Source: Scytolyngbya sp. HA4215-MV1
Lineage (GTDB): Bacteria; Cyanobacteriota; Cyanobacteriia; Leptolyngbyales; Leptolyngbyaceae
DNA length: 64,000 nucleotides
Assembly (NCBI GenBank): GCA_019359045.1
Contig: JAHHIA010000006.1
Coordinates: 62,001 to 126,000 of the forward strand
Direction of reading: 5' to 3'
Made by a program: the position numbers and the translations under genes. The notes beneath the pieces were generated by a model. The model was not told the DNA's origin, did not search any database, and saw nothing but the letters and a program-made list of their open reading frames with translations. Of this stretch, positions 34,173 through 44,400 are shown piece after piece (position 1 is the stretch's first letter; the number at the start of each line of letters is the position of its first letter).

Positions 34173-34790
34173 ATGGCATTTAGTGACTACAAGAACCTGG
34201 CGCAAGTACAGCAAGAATTTCAAATTCGTTATCAAGAAGAAGATGTTGTGCCGGAATTATGGATTGACGTTCCAGCCCTGTTTTTGAATGAGTTTGACTT
34301 TAACCTGACCGTAATGGATGCTTTTTCATCCGAAGCGGCTCGATGTGAATTGGTAATTTTTCCGATCCTCAGAGAAGTTTATAAGCGTTATGCCGATAAA
34401 GCCGCACTCTGGGTGCAAAAATCATTCACTGTGGATAGCACCCTCTGTGGCACACCAGACTACATGCTTTCCCAAAAGTCTAATTTAGGTAAAACGATTT
34501 TGGCATCTCCCCTCGTGCTGCTCGTTGAAGCAAAGCGCAATGACTTTGAACAAGGCTGGGGACAGTGCCTTGCCGAACTCGTTGCAGCCGATCGCCTCAA
34601 TTCCCAATCTCGCCCTGTTTACGGCATTGTTACTGATGGCAAACTATGGGAATTTGGACGTTTATACAATCAGGTTTTTACAAAGAATTTAGCGAGTTAC
34701 ACTATCACCGATTTAGAGAAATTATTTTGTGTGCTTAACGGGCTATTTGATCTCGCAACTCAAGATTTAAAGGTTGAAATTGCACCATGA
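34173..34790 (+). CDS. PD-(D/E)XK nuclease-like protein of unknown function
   Basis: The ATG at 34173 follows AGGAG and lies 10 bp after the split restriction gene, so the genes are probably cotranscribed. The 205-residue product contains GTPDYMLSQK (Asp near residue 100) and LVLLVEAKRNDFEQGWGQCL (Glu-x-Lys near 119), the spacing of a PD-(D/E)XK nuclease core. No helix-turn-helix or membrane segment is seen. Similar stand-alone proteins occur in many cyanobacteria. Context suggests a defence role, but the family also occurs outside defence loci. Confidence 0.7.
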   Translation: MAFSDYKNLAQVQQEFQIRYQEEDVVPELWIDVPALFLNEFDFNLTVMDAFSSEAARCELVIFPILREVYKRYADKAALWVQKSFTVDSTLCGTPDYMLSQKSNLGKTILASPLVLLVEAKRNDFEQGWGQCLAELVAADRLNSQSRPVYGIVTDGKLWEFGRLYNQVFTKNLASYTITDLEKLFCVLNGLFDLATQDLKVEIAP

Positions 34791-34888
34791 CACAGGCACT
34801 TGAACCACGCACCTATACCCATGAAGAATCTGGAATTTTTGACGTTGATGCTTATCGGGCTGAAACCTTAGCGATGAGCAAACAGTGA
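34787..34888 (+). pseudogene. Truncated 33-residue ORF overlapping the nuclease-like gene by ATGA
   Basis: ATG overlaps the preceding TGA (ATGA at 34787-34790), the usual sign of translational coupling. The frame encodes MTQALEPRTYTHEESGIFDV followed by DAYRAETLAMSKQ and then a stop. It looks like the first part of a larger coupled gene whose remainder is gone. I cannot name the family. Confidence 0.4.
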
Positions 34889-35013
34889 CCTGCCGAATGC
34901 CAAGCTCCTTCAATAAATGAACAATTTTATTGTGTGCTCGTTCTTAGCAACGCTTCTAAATTCAAAATCCAAAATTGAAACGATCGCCCCTGCCTCTTCT
35001 TCTTGCAGAAAGC

Positions 35014-35751
35014 TTATTTCATGGCAGCTTGCTTTGCCTCGTAATATCGGCAAGCCACATATCCCAACCCATAAATCAGCGCAGCATCACTTGTCGCCCC
35101 AATCACGGGACCCACGATCGGCAACGCCTCGACTAAGCTCAAGCCAACCTTGAGTGCGCCAGAGCCGCCAAAGGCTAAACCAAAAATGGCTAATACTTCA
35201 CCGCGACGAGCCGGTGCATCCAGCGGTAGCCCATAAATTCCAGCGATGCGATAGACCATGCCTGCTTGCAACGCCGTGACAGCAGCAATATCCACCGCAA
35301 ACAACATCAGGGCGATCGGCGGCACAATGTTGGTCACAATGCCAACGCCTGCGGCTTTCAACGCCGTATCCACAATGACCCGATGGGCGAGTTGAGCAGC
35401 CGACTCTTGCGCGTAAGTTTGTCGCAGTGTTTGGATCTCCGTCTGGGTTTGAACCGGGTTCACTTGCCCCAGTGCGGTCAAAAGCCAGCCAACCCCAGGA
35501 ACCTTGGCAGCGTATCGTACAAACGGGTTGTCCACAATGGGAGTAATCACATTACCGATCGTGGTGGTGCTTTGCTCAATCAGTTGATGCGTCACTTTGC
35601 CCAGGGTTTCACCGGTTTGGGCAGCAGCTTCAGTCGTTTTGGCAACGGTTTCAACGGCAGTTTGCGCGGTAGATTCACTAGCGGCAACGAGTTCTGCGAT
35701 CGCGCGCTCCAGTTGCTCAGACCAAGAAGACGAGGGTTTAGGATCGGGCAT
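35014..35751 (-). CDS. Membrane-associated DUF697/EcsC-like protein
   Basis: The 245-residue protein starts with an Ala/Thr-rich helical stretch (residues 10-75, coiled-coil-like, with AQTAVETVAKTTEAAAQ). Two or three hydrophobic segments follow (GVGIVTNIVPPIALMLFAVD, LAIFGLAFGGSGALKVGL). It ends VIGATSDAALIYGLGYVACR, a pattern of the DUF697 group. Function is unknown. It stands alone between the defence locus and NagZ. The first half resembles phasin-like or apolipophorin-like helices, which is only compositional. Confidence 0.5.
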   Translation of the reverse strand: MPDPKPSSSWSEQLERAIAELVAASESTAQTAVETVAKTTEAAAQTGETLGKVTHQLIEQSTTTIGNVITPIVDNPFVRYAAKVPGVGWLLTALGQVNPVQTQTEIQTLRQTYAQESAAQLAHRVIVDTALKAAGVGIVTNIVPPIALMLFAVDIAAVTALQAGMVYRIAGIYGLPLDAPARRGEVLAIFGLAFGGSGALKVGLSLVEALPIVGPVIGATSDAALIYGLGYVACRYYEAKQAAMK

Positions 35752-36003
35752 TGTTCAAGAAACCAAATAAAAACACACAGCCATGCGACACCCGGAGGGT
35801 TGTCATCGGCATACCAATTGGAATCATCGAGAATGAACTGAAACCCTTATACAGCAAGTTCTGCCATCCAAAGTTCCAAAGCCAAGATGGTATCGCATCC
35901 TTTAGTGTAGAAAAGCCATGGTGGAGGTTGCTTCTTTCTGCGGACAGACGTTACAGCCTGATTTTACTATCTACGCCCCATTCATCCAGCCTGAGGCGAA
36001 GGA

Positions 36004-37656
36004 CTACCGACCCGGCACCTGAAAAAGCGCCTGACTGGAGGCTGCTTCGAGGGAAAACAGTCGTTGCAGCGCGATCGCCTGGGCGGCGGGCATTTGCCCA
36101 TAGGTGAAGACATAGGGAATATCCGCCGACAATTCTGGCAAGAACTTTTCTAGCACATAGGGACTGCCATAGATCACCAATGCCTGAAGCTGCTGGGTTT
36201 CTCGCAAAAAATGGAACCAGGACTCTGCGGTTTGGGTAAGTCCGGCACTGCCCCGAAAAGGATTGCCGCGAATGAAGAGTTGCAGCAGGGTCGGTGAAAG
36301 GGAAGAAGCATGAAGAGAAGGAGGCGTGTGCCGATCGATGAGTTGGAGTTGGTAGCCAAGCCTTTTGGGCAGAGCGATCGCGGGTGTGTGCTGTGCCAAA
36401 AACTCACAGCTGAGGGCATCATCCACCACAATGACATTGCTTAGCGTGGATGACTCCAGCACCTGAATTGGCGGCGGTTCCAATGTCATAGGCGAGACCT
36501 GCATGGAAGCTTGCAAGATCTGCTCGACCGTGGCGATCGCGGCGGGTTGTGCTAACTGTTCTAGCTGAATGGGGGTGGGGGGGAGTTCTTCCCAGGCATG
36601 GCTGGTATCGCCCGCGATGGCAGTGGTGCAAACCCTGGCTTTTGCCTGCCAGATGCGCTCAACCGACGCTTGAATGCGTTCTGCGTGGATGCGTCCAGTT
36701 TCAACTGCCTGACAGACTGCCTGGATCGCCACCTCTGGCTCCAGCGGCATCAACAAAATATCGGCTCCCGCTTCCACAGCCAGCACCGCCGCTTCAGCCG
36801 TGCCATAACGATCGGCGATCGCCCCCATCACCAACGCATCGGTGACAATTAGCCCCTCAAACCCCAGTTTTTCTCTCAGTTCTCCCGTGAGAATGCGGTG
36901 AGACAAAGTAGCGGGATGGCTGGCATCGAGTGCAGGAATCAACAAATGGGCACTCATCACCGCATCCACCCCCGCCGCGATCGCCGCTTGGAAAGGTGGC
37001 AACTCCACTTCTGCCAACCGTTCTGGCGAGTGGGGCAACACGGGTAAATCCAGATGGGAATCGACTGCTGTGTCGCCATGTCCAGGAAAGTGTTTGGCGG
37101 TGGTCAACACAGAATGCTGTTGCGCGCCTCGAATGAAGGCGGTTGCCAGTTGACTGACGATTTCGGGCGATCGACCCCACGATCTCACATTAATCACCGG
37201 ATTGGCAGGATTGTTGTTTACATCCACCACCGGAGCCAACACCCAGTTCAACCCGATCGCTTGAGCCTCCTGAGCTGTCGTTGCACCCATCGCAAACGCC
37301 AACTTTTCCGCCTGAGTTGGGGCGATCGTACTCAATGCCATCGGCGGTGGAAACCAGGTTGCCCCAGCAAACCGCTGCCCTACCCCTTCTTCAATATCAG
37401 CAGAAACCAGCAGGGGAATCTTTGCCCAGGCTTGCAATTGCTGCACCCGCAGACCCACTTCAGCCGCGCTACCCCCTAGCAAAATCACACCGCCCACACC
37501 CAAATCCTGTAACCAGTGTTGCAGCTTGGCAGCAAGGGGTTCCCAGACGGGGTATTGAATCTGGTGATCGAACAAGTAGCCGCTGGCACGCACCACAACC
37601 ATTTGGGCAACTTGTTGCGCCAGGGAAAGCGTTTGCAGGGAGGGGAGAGGAGGCAT
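36004..37656 (-). CDS. Glycoside hydrolase family 3, NagZ-like beta-N-acetylglucosaminidase
   Basis: The 550-residue protein has the GH3 barrel of NagZ over residues 1-340: LLVSADIEEGVGQRF, the hallmark KHFPGHGDTAVDSHLDLPVL (with the general acid-base His/Asp pair), DAVMSAHLLIPALD, and the nucleophile in LIVTDALVMGAI. A C-terminal extension of about 200 residues (LSNVIVVDDALSC...LVIYGSPYVLEKFL) resembles the second GH3 domain. NagZ releases GlcNAc from peptidoglycan fragments during wall recycling; substrate is inferred. It follows rbfA and ycf33 on the same strand. Confidence 0.85.
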   Translation of the reverse strand: MPPLPSLQTLSLAQQVAQMVVVRASGYLFDHQIQYPVWEPLAAKLQHWLQDLGVGGVILLGGSAAEVGLRVQQLQAWAKIPLLVSADIEEGVGQRFAGATWFPPPMALSTIAPTQAEKLAFAMGATTAQEAQAIGLNWVLAPVVDVNNNPANPVINVRSWGRSPEIVSQLATAFIRGAQQHSVLTTAKHFPGHGDTAVDSHLDLPVLPHSPERLAEVELPPFQAAIAAGVDAVMSAHLLIPALDASHPATLSHRILTGELREKLGFEGLIVTDALVMGAIADRYGTAEAAVLAVEAGADILLMPLEPEVAIQAVCQAVETGRIHAERIQASVERIWQAKARVCTTAIAGDTSHAWEELPPTPIQLEQLAQPAAIATVEQILQASMQVSPMTLEPPPIQVLESSTLSNVIVVDDALSCEFLAQHTPAIALPKRLGYQLQLIDRHTPPSLHASSLSPTLLQLFIRGNPFRGSAGLTQTAESWFHFLRETQQLQALVIYGSPYVLEKFLPELSADIPYVFTYGQMPAAQAIALQRLFSLEAASSQALFQVPGR

Positions 37657-37731
37657 GAGGGAGTGATGGGGGATGGAGTGAAGAGGTAAAGGGGTGAGGA
37701 TGAACGGAGTAGAGCTCCTGACTCGCGCCTT

Positions 37732-38148
37732 CTAATCCTCATCCTCCGAAACCACATCTTCCAACTCCGCTTCTTCATCGGGTTCGATGTCGCGCCGTTC
37801 TTGACTGAGGCGGCTGAGCAGGTTCAGGACTTTGTCGCCTCGTTCCAACGATCGATCTTCCAGAAAGATGACTTCAGGGGTGCGGCGCAGGCGTATGCGG
37901 GCGCCTAATTCGCTACGGACAAAGCCTGTGGCAGATTTTAGCCCTGCCATGGTTTCAGCTTTGGCTTCTGCGGTGCCATAGATACTGACAAAAATCTTGG
38001 CATGTTGCAAATCTCCGGACACATCGACATCCGTGACGCTGACCATGCCTGTACCGACCCGATCGTCCTTAATTTCGGACAATAACATTTGGCTGACTTC
38101 GCGCCTAATTAGCTCAGCCACCCGGGCAACTCTTCGACTCGTAGCCAT
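37732..38148 (-). CDS. rbfA: 30S ribosome-binding factor RbfA
   Basis: The start at 38148 ([20 protein letters not shown]) is the canonical RbfA N-terminus. The open frame extends ten codons further upstream without support. The product is 138 residues. It has a KH-like fold with [25 protein letters not shown] and [25 protein letters not shown]. RbfA binds the immature 30S subunit and helps 16S 5'-end maturation and cold adaptation. The acidic C-terminal tail ([16 protein letters not shown]) is typical of cyanobacterial members. Confidence 0.95.
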   Translation of the reverse strand: MATSRRVARVAELIRREVSQMLLSEIKDDRVGTGMVSVTDVDVSGDLQHAKIFVSIYGTAEAKAETMAGLKSATGFVRSELGARIRLRRTPEVIFLEDRSLERGDKVLNLLSRLSQERRDIEPDEEAELEDVVSEDED

Positions 38149-38232
38149 GACGATTTCCTCACGATCGAACCGAGTCATGAGTTCTCAGGGGCTTGTTGCC
38201 CCACCTCAAAACTCAACACTTAAAATTTTGAC

Positions 38233-38436
38233 CTAAACGCTTCCCAATCCCAGCATGGCACGAAGCGTGAAGGTAATGAAGAGAAAACTGGTCACCAATC
38301 CACCGATTAGGGCGATCGCAGTCGTTGGACGCTTCAACAGGGGCACCAGTGGCTCTAGAAAACTCCAGAACACACCCAGACTGACCATGATTAAAAAACG
38401 AGGATAGCGTAAAAGGTTATTCCAAAACTCGCGCAT
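38233..38436 (-). CDS. ycf33: DUF751 family protein (Ycf33)
   Basis: The 67-residue protein opens MREFWNNLLRYPRFLIMVSL and has two hydrophobic helices (residues about 14-33 and 40-62). This matches Ycf33/DUF751 of cyanobacteria and plastids, of unknown function. It is about 85 bp upstream of rbfA on the same strand, and I believe this neighbourhood recurs in cyanobacteria. Confidence 0.88.
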   Translation of the reverse strand: MREFWNNLLRYPRFLIMVSLGVFWSFLEPLVPLLKRPTTAIALIGGLVTSFLFITFTLRAMLGLGSV

Positions 38437-38542
38437 GTTTTTTCTCTTAACGGGATGGTGATGGCGATCGTGCCCGCCTTTATTGTAGGAAACAACTCTG
38501 CTCTGTGATCCGATGAATTAGCGGCAATTGCGATCGCTTGCA

Positions 38543-39082
38543 TCAAAATTCTGGCGACCACAACTCGTCAACTAATACTTGCCAACCCGGAAGCAAATCG
38601 GGAATCGTGAGCATATCTCCATCCTGTAGGGTAACAGGCTCCTGATTGGAGCGACGAATCTCGACCCAGCGTTCCTCTGGGTTAATCAGCATTCCGACCC
38701 TGGTTCCCAGGCTCAAGAATTCGTCGATCTTCTCTCTTAGTTTGGCAAGGTTATCGGTTGGCGACTTTACTTCCACCACCAGATCAGGAGCTAACTCGGC
38801 AAAGCTACGCGGACTCCGGCGTAACCGCTCTGCCAAAACAAAAGACACATCCGGCGCACGCATATCGGAGTTTGGCAAAATGAAGCCTGCACTGGAGCCA
38901 GTGATCCGACCCAAACGACGATCTTCCACCCAGTTAAACATTTTGGCTGCCATGCGAGTCGCAACTTCATCCGACTCATAACCCGAAGGACTCATGACGA
39001 CAATTTCTCCATCGACCAACTCCATCCGATAGTCAGGATTTTGTTGCTGCATCTTTTCCAGATCTTTGAGCGTGAGAGACAT
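38543..39082 (-). CDS. Uma2 family endonuclease-like protein
   Basis: The 179-residue protein fits Uma2 (DUF820). It has YRMELVDGEIVVMSPSGYES at the N-terminus, a central MRAPDVSFVL with the acidic residue, LVVEVKSPTDN carrying the E-x-K of the PD-(D/E)XK core near residues 102-110, and LINPEERWVEI. The family is hugely expanded in cyanobacteria and its role is unknown. Nothing here ties it to a partner. Confidence 0.9.
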   Translation of the reverse strand: MSLTLKDLEKMQQQNPDYRMELVDGEIVVMSPSGYESDEVATRMAAKMFNWVEDRRLGRITGSSAGFILPNSDMRAPDVSFVLAERLRRSPRSFAELAPDLVVEVKSPTDNLAKLREKIDEFLSLGTRVGMLINPEERWVEIRRSNQEPVTLQDGDMLTIPDLLPGWQVLVDELWSPEF

Positions 39083-39172
39083 AGAGCCTCCAGAAAACGT
39101 GAGTCGATCGCTATCTTGACATTAAATTTACGAGTCAGTAGGTAGCCCTAATTAATTGTGAGAAAGGGGTTT

Positions 39173-39208
39173 GGGGGCTGCGCCCCCAGGCAGGGGGTTT
39201 TACCCCCT
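39173..39208. repeat. Two adjacent G/C palindromes
   Basis: GGGGGC/GCCCCC (39173-39187) and AGGGGG/CCCCCT (39192-39208) lie side by side between the porin stop and the Uma2 start. They resemble dispersed cyanobacterial palindromes and may terminate porin transcription. Confidence 0.5.
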
Positions 39209-39274
39209 CCATCCCAAAAACATCTTCAATTTCGTTTAGCCCAGCTACTGAGGGCGGAACAGTTGGCGCAACCG

Positions 39275-41017
39275 TTAAAAAGTGAAGCTCATCCTGACTG
39301 TGCCAATCACAATATCAGGGTTATGACTATCCTGATTCGGAGCCGTTAACCAGATGAATCCAGGCGTGATCGATAGATTCTCCGTCATCTGATATCGGTA
39401 AAATCCTTCAATGTGAAAGGGGAGCGATCGCTGAAAAGAAACCGCAGACCCATTCAAATAAAAACCCGTAAGATAAGGCTCAATGCCAACGAGAATACCC
39501 CCCAGACTGCCCTTTTTGCCTAAGTCTGGCAATGCCAAACCTAAAGCATAAGACCAAGTGTAGTAATAATCCGAGTCTCCCCGAGGAACGGTAAAGTCTC
39601 TGCCATTGGTGGTGGTCACCCAGCCATTGACTACCATGCCAGGGCTGAGACGAAACGTCGCTGCCACGCCAAAGGAATTATTGTACGTATCTTCTGGAAC
39701 AAAAGTGTTGGCAGTCGAGAGTTTGGTGCCAGTCACTTCACCGAAATTGGTATTGACCCGTTTTGTCAGATAGGTATAGTTGTAGGTGAGTCCCAAGGAG
39801 AAGCGATCGCTGGGAGTCACCGTCAATTGTGCCAGAGCCGAGAAACTGCCATTTAACAAACCGCTGCCATCCGTCGGCAGGTTCCCGGTGCCATTCGCCA
39901 AATACCCGAGCGAGACTGACAAGATTTTATTCAGTTGCGTAGTCATGCCAATACCGGAACCAAAGCCGCTGCCCATGCGATAAATCGGGCTGCGTTGCCC
40001 AAACGTAGACAGTGTTCCCCGCCCCCCGTCAAAGTCTTCAAAGTACGGATTTAAGGTGGGTGTGTAATCGGCATGTTCTCCGCCATTGGCGGCAATCACA
40101 ACCTTCGTTGCCGAACCGACGGGAAACCTGTAAAGCAGCGAACCGAGAGAAACAGAGCCATTGGCAAAAGGCTGAAAACCTGAGCTTATACAACAGGCAG
40201 TAGAGTTCGGGATCGAATTAGTAACATTAAAGGTTTGAATTCCCTCAGGAGATGAAAAATTGCTGTCCCCTGCGATCGTAAACCCAGGCAGATTGAAATT
40301 GCCCGATTGTAGTCGCACCTTGAGTAAATCATTGCCATTAAAACTCGTGTTCAAGTCCAATCGCACGCGGTTGGCAAAAACAGCATTTTGGTTGGGTGTC
40401 GTATCGGTGGTTGCTCGATTGACTCGCGTTTGATTGTCATCCCCAGTCAGGATGTCAGTGATGGCAAAAATAACTTCGCCACTGAGTTTGGTTGTGGTAG
40501 AAAACTGCTGTTTTTCCAGCGTGCCAGTGCGGGCTTCTAGCCCATCCACTCGTCCGCGCAAGATTGCCAGTTCAGCCGCAAATTCTTCTCGTAGCTTCTG
40601 CACCGTTGCCAGGTCTGCTTGGGTTGCCAAGCTGGTGGTGCCTGCGGCAATCAATTCATTGACCCGATCGAGGCAAGCATTGACCCCGGCGGCAAACTCG
40701 TAACGAGTCAGCGCTCGATCGCCCTTGAAACTGAGATCGGGATATCCGGCGATGCAACCATACCGCTCCACCAGCGATCTCAACGATTGGAAAGCCCAAT
40801 CGGTAGGTTGAACATCGGCAAGCTGCGACACCGACGTGACTTGCGCCATCTCAGAGTCTGCCCCCCAAACAGACTCAGCTGTTGTCAACTGGGCTTGAGT
40901 CAAAGCATCTTCAGGCTGCGGCTCCACGCCAGTTGCAGGGGCAGAAGTTGCAAACGTTACCCCAACCAGAATGGGGGCAATCCACACAGGTTTCCATCCA
41001 CGAACCGTCTTATCCAT
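39275..41017 (-). CDS. Outer-membrane porin with SLH domain (OprB / iron-uptake porin type)
   Basis: The ATG at 41017 (MDKTVRGWKPVWIAPILVG) gives a signal peptide and is preferred to the frame start 11 codons upstream. The 580-residue protein has an SLH domain (LADVQPTDWAFQSLRSLVER, then LTRYEFAAGVNACLDRV), which anchors to peptidoglycan. A short coiled coil follows (LATVQKLREEFAAELAIL). The beta-barrel of about 400 residues ends in the typical aromatic IGTVRMSFTF. Cyanobacterial members move small solutes, and some support iron uptake. Substrate cannot be read from sequence. Confidence 0.9.
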   Translation of the reverse strand: MDKTVRGWKPVWIAPILVGVTFATSAPATGVEPQPEDALTQAQLTTAESVWGADSEMAQVTSVSQLADVQPTDWAFQSLRSLVERYGCIAGYPDLSFKGDRALTRYEFAAGVNACLDRVNELIAAGTTSLATQADLATVQKLREEFAAELAILRGRVDGLEARTGTLEKQQFSTTTKLSGEVIFAITDILTGDDNQTRVNRATTDTTPNQNAVFANRVRLDLNTSFNGNDLLKVRLQSGNFNLPGFTIAGDSNFSSPEGIQTFNVTNSIPNSTACCISSGFQPFANGSVSLGSLLYRFPVGSATKVVIAANGGEHADYTPTLNPYFEDFDGGRGTLSTFGQRSPIYRMGSGFGSGIGMTTQLNKILSVSLGYLANGTGNLPTDGSGLLNGSFSALAQLTVTPSDRFSLGLTYNYTYLTKRVNTNFGEVTGTKLSTANTFVPEDTYNNSFGVAATFRLSPGMVVNGWVTTTNGRDFTVPRGDSDYYYTWSYALGLALPDLGKKGSLGGILVGIEPYLTGFYLNGSAVSFQRSLPFHIEGFYRYQMTENLSITPGFIWLTAPNQDSHNPDIVIGTVRMSFTF

Positions 41018-41415
41018 ACACTCACACCAAACAAAGACAATCCTCTGCACCCCCTAAAATTTATCTTCAATTTCCTGACACCTATCGACTTGGTAACAAA
41101 GTGAAAGATAGCTCCGTGCAATCGCTGAACTGATGAAGAATCGAGTTGCTGAGCCAGAAGGGAACCGTTTTCTATCTTAGAAAGTCAGGTCTTGGAAAAC
41201 GATCGTTCCTCTTGGCTCAGTAGCAGGCACAAATTGAAGAGTGCTTGCACAAATTGAAAAGTTGGAGTACAAGGAAGCGGCTTTCACCGTGTAAAAACGG
41301 ACTTTTGCCAAAAGTTCATCCAAGCTTTACCAAAAGCCCGGTAAACACACGCAAACGGTGACAGCAAAATCACACGACTTGGGCAAAATAGCCTTGCCAT
41401 TTTGGGGTAATCGCC
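41018..41415. other. Divergent intergenic region porin / giant repeat protein
   Basis: About 400 bp between divergent starts, presumably with both promoters. GCACAAATTGAA is directly repeated at 41228-41260. No gene is seen. Confidence 0.5.
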
Positions 41416-44400
41416 ATGACGGACAACGCCGGAAATACGCTAGGAACTGCAAGAGCCATCAGTCTCAACGCCAGTGTCCAGACTTTCACAGACGCGATCA
41501 ACCCAACCGATCCGATCGACATTTATCGCTTCAGTCTAGGGATTCGGAGTAGTCTCAATCTGTTCGTCAACAACCTGGCTGCCAATGCCAAGCTGGAGTT
41601 GCTTGATGGCGGTGGCAACCTGGTGAGCGTCAATGGCGTACCCCAACAATCCGATAACGCAGGCACCTTTGCCGAATCGATCAATACCATTCTCAACCCT
41701 GGCGTTTACTACATTCGCGTCACCCCTGTTGGCGGTGCTAGCACCGCTTATACCTTGGGTGCAAATATCCAAAACAGTATTCAGCCAGATCTGATCTGGC
41801 GCAACTATGCCACCGGGGGGAAAGTCCTCTGGCGGATGCAGGGAACGATCGCCATCAACACCATTCCGTTTGGGCCTGCGGTCACTGATGTCAACTGGCA
41901 AATCCAGGGATCGGCAGACTTCACCGGTGACAGTCAGCCGGACATCGTCTGGCGCAACCAGGCAACGGGCGACAAAGTGATCTGGCAGATGAATGGAGAC
42001 ACTCCAGTTGCCACTCTGCCATTTGGACCGCCCGTACCTGACACCAACTGGCAAATCCAGGCAACCGCAGACTTCACCGGTGATGGTCGCCCCGACATTG
42101 TCTGGCGCAATCAGGCAAATGGTACGCAGGTAATCTGGCAGATGAATGGCACAACTGCCGTTGCCACCATTCCCTTGAATCCCGTCGTTTCTGATATCAA
42201 TTGGCGCATCGTCGCAGCTGCAGACTTTACTGGAGATGGGCAAAACGACATTGTGTGGCGCAACCAGCTAACCGGCGAGCAGGTAATCTGGCAGATGAAT
42301 GGCACCACCCCCACTGCTACCTTGCCGATCGTCGGTCCCGCTGTACCCGATCCCAACTGGAAAATTGCTGGAGCCGGAGATTTTACAGGGGAAGGGCAAC
42401 CGGATATTCTCTGGCGCAACCAGGCAACGGGAGTGCAGGTGATCTGGCAAATGAATCGCAACACTGCGATCTCCACCATTAACCTGCTGCCCAATGTGGT
42501 TGATCCCAATTGGCGGGTACTGACCCCCTTCAATCGGGTCAATCCACCGACTCGTCTAGATCTGGCAGGCAATGCTGCCAGTCAAGCATTTAACCTGGGC
42601 ACCGTTTCTGGCAGTGGAGTCTATCAAGACTTCATCGGTCCATCGGATCCCGCCGATGTATACAAGTTCACCCTGGCGGCTGCCAGCAGTTTTAGCCTCA
42701 ATCTGACCGGGTTGACCCAAAACCTGGATGTGGAACTGTTGGATAGCAATGGGGCACTGTTGCCCCCTGCCTCCAATAATGCAGGTACAACCCCCGAAAC
42801 CCTGACTCGGAATCTGGCGGCGGGAACCTACTATATTCGGGTGTTTCAGGGCGCGTCGAATCAGAATAGTAACTATGCCTTGGCGATCGCAGTTAACAAC
42901 GCGCCCGACATTATTGCACCCACCACGCCACAGTTTGTGGATCAGAATGTCAGCCTGCTGATTCCCAATGTCAGCATTACGGATCCGGATGCGGTGACGA
43001 GTCAAGTCACACTTTCCACTGCCAATGGCGTCTTGTCGCTAGGGTCAACAGCGGGACTCACCTTCTCTACGGGCGATGGCACCACCGACAGCACCATGGT
43101 CTTCACCGGATCGCTAACCGCGATCAATACGGCGCTGGCGGGATTGATCTATCGGGCAAATAATGGCTTTACGGGACCCACCACTATCAACCTCGCCGTC
43201 AATGATCAGGGCAATGGCAGCACAGCCGCGCCTTTGAGTGACAGTGCCACGATCGACATCACCGTCACCGCAGTGAACGCCGCTCCCGTCATCACCGTGC
43301 CGACCCCTCAAGTCGTTACAGAAGACATTGACACGCCTCTGGCAGGGATTCGGATTGATGATCCTGATGCCTTCAACGGGATTCTGACTGTTAGCCTGTC
43401 AGTAGTAAATGGCACCCTGACCCTGAGCAATACCGCCGGATTAGATTTTGCCGTAGGGGATGGCACGGCGGACAGCAACTTGACGTTTAGCGGTCCACTG
43501 GCGCTGATTAACACTGCCCTCAACAATCTGGTGTATCGCAGTAAGAACAACTTTAATGGGGCAGATACATTAACCATTCAGGTGAGCGATAACGGCAATA
43601 CTGGATCGGGCGTGCCTTTGTCAGATATCAGAACACTACCCATTACTGTGAGTGCAGGCAATGATGCACCAGTGATTACAGCACCAGCCACCCAAACGGT
43701 CAATGAAGACACCAGTTTGACCATTGTGGGCATTAGTGTGAGCGATATTGATGCTGGCAATAACGATCTGACAGTTTCGCTCTCCGCAACCAGCGGAGTG
43801 ATTACCCTGGGCTCGACTGCCGGACTCACCTTCCTGACCGGAGATGGGACGGCCGACAAGGTGCTCTCCTTTAGTGGCACTCTGGCAGAAATTAATGCGG
43901 CGTTGAATAACCTGGTCTATCTGGGCAATCCCAATTTTGCCGGAACCGATAATATTCTGATTAATGTCAATGACAACGGCAATACCGGGGGGATTAATCT
44001 CTCGGATAACAAGACGATCGCCCTGACGGTTTCCCCCGTCAATGACGCGCCGAACCTCACAGTACCAGGGGCGCTCTCAACCACCACTGCAACCAATCTG
44101 CCCATTTCAGGCATTTTGGTCAGCGATGTTGATGTGGTGACGACGCCGTTCAGCTTTACGATTGCTGCCAGCAATGGAGTGCTTTCCCTCGGTTCTACCA
44201 CAGGATTGACCTTTAGTAGTGGCGATGGCAATCAAGATCCGCGCATGACCTTCACGGGTACGCTCACTGCGATTAACAATGCACTGAATACTCTGGTCTA
44301 TCGCAGTTTGCCAGGCTTTAACGGTATTGAAACCCTAACTTTGACGGTCAATGACAATGGCAACACTGGCTTTGGTCCCAATTTGTCGAACACCCGAACG

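Noticed and set aside
30337-34790. BREX, DISARM or Druantia defence island
   Set aside because: No helicase, PglZ, ATPase or other signature partner is present. Only a split ISP-like protein and one small nuclease-like gene are found.
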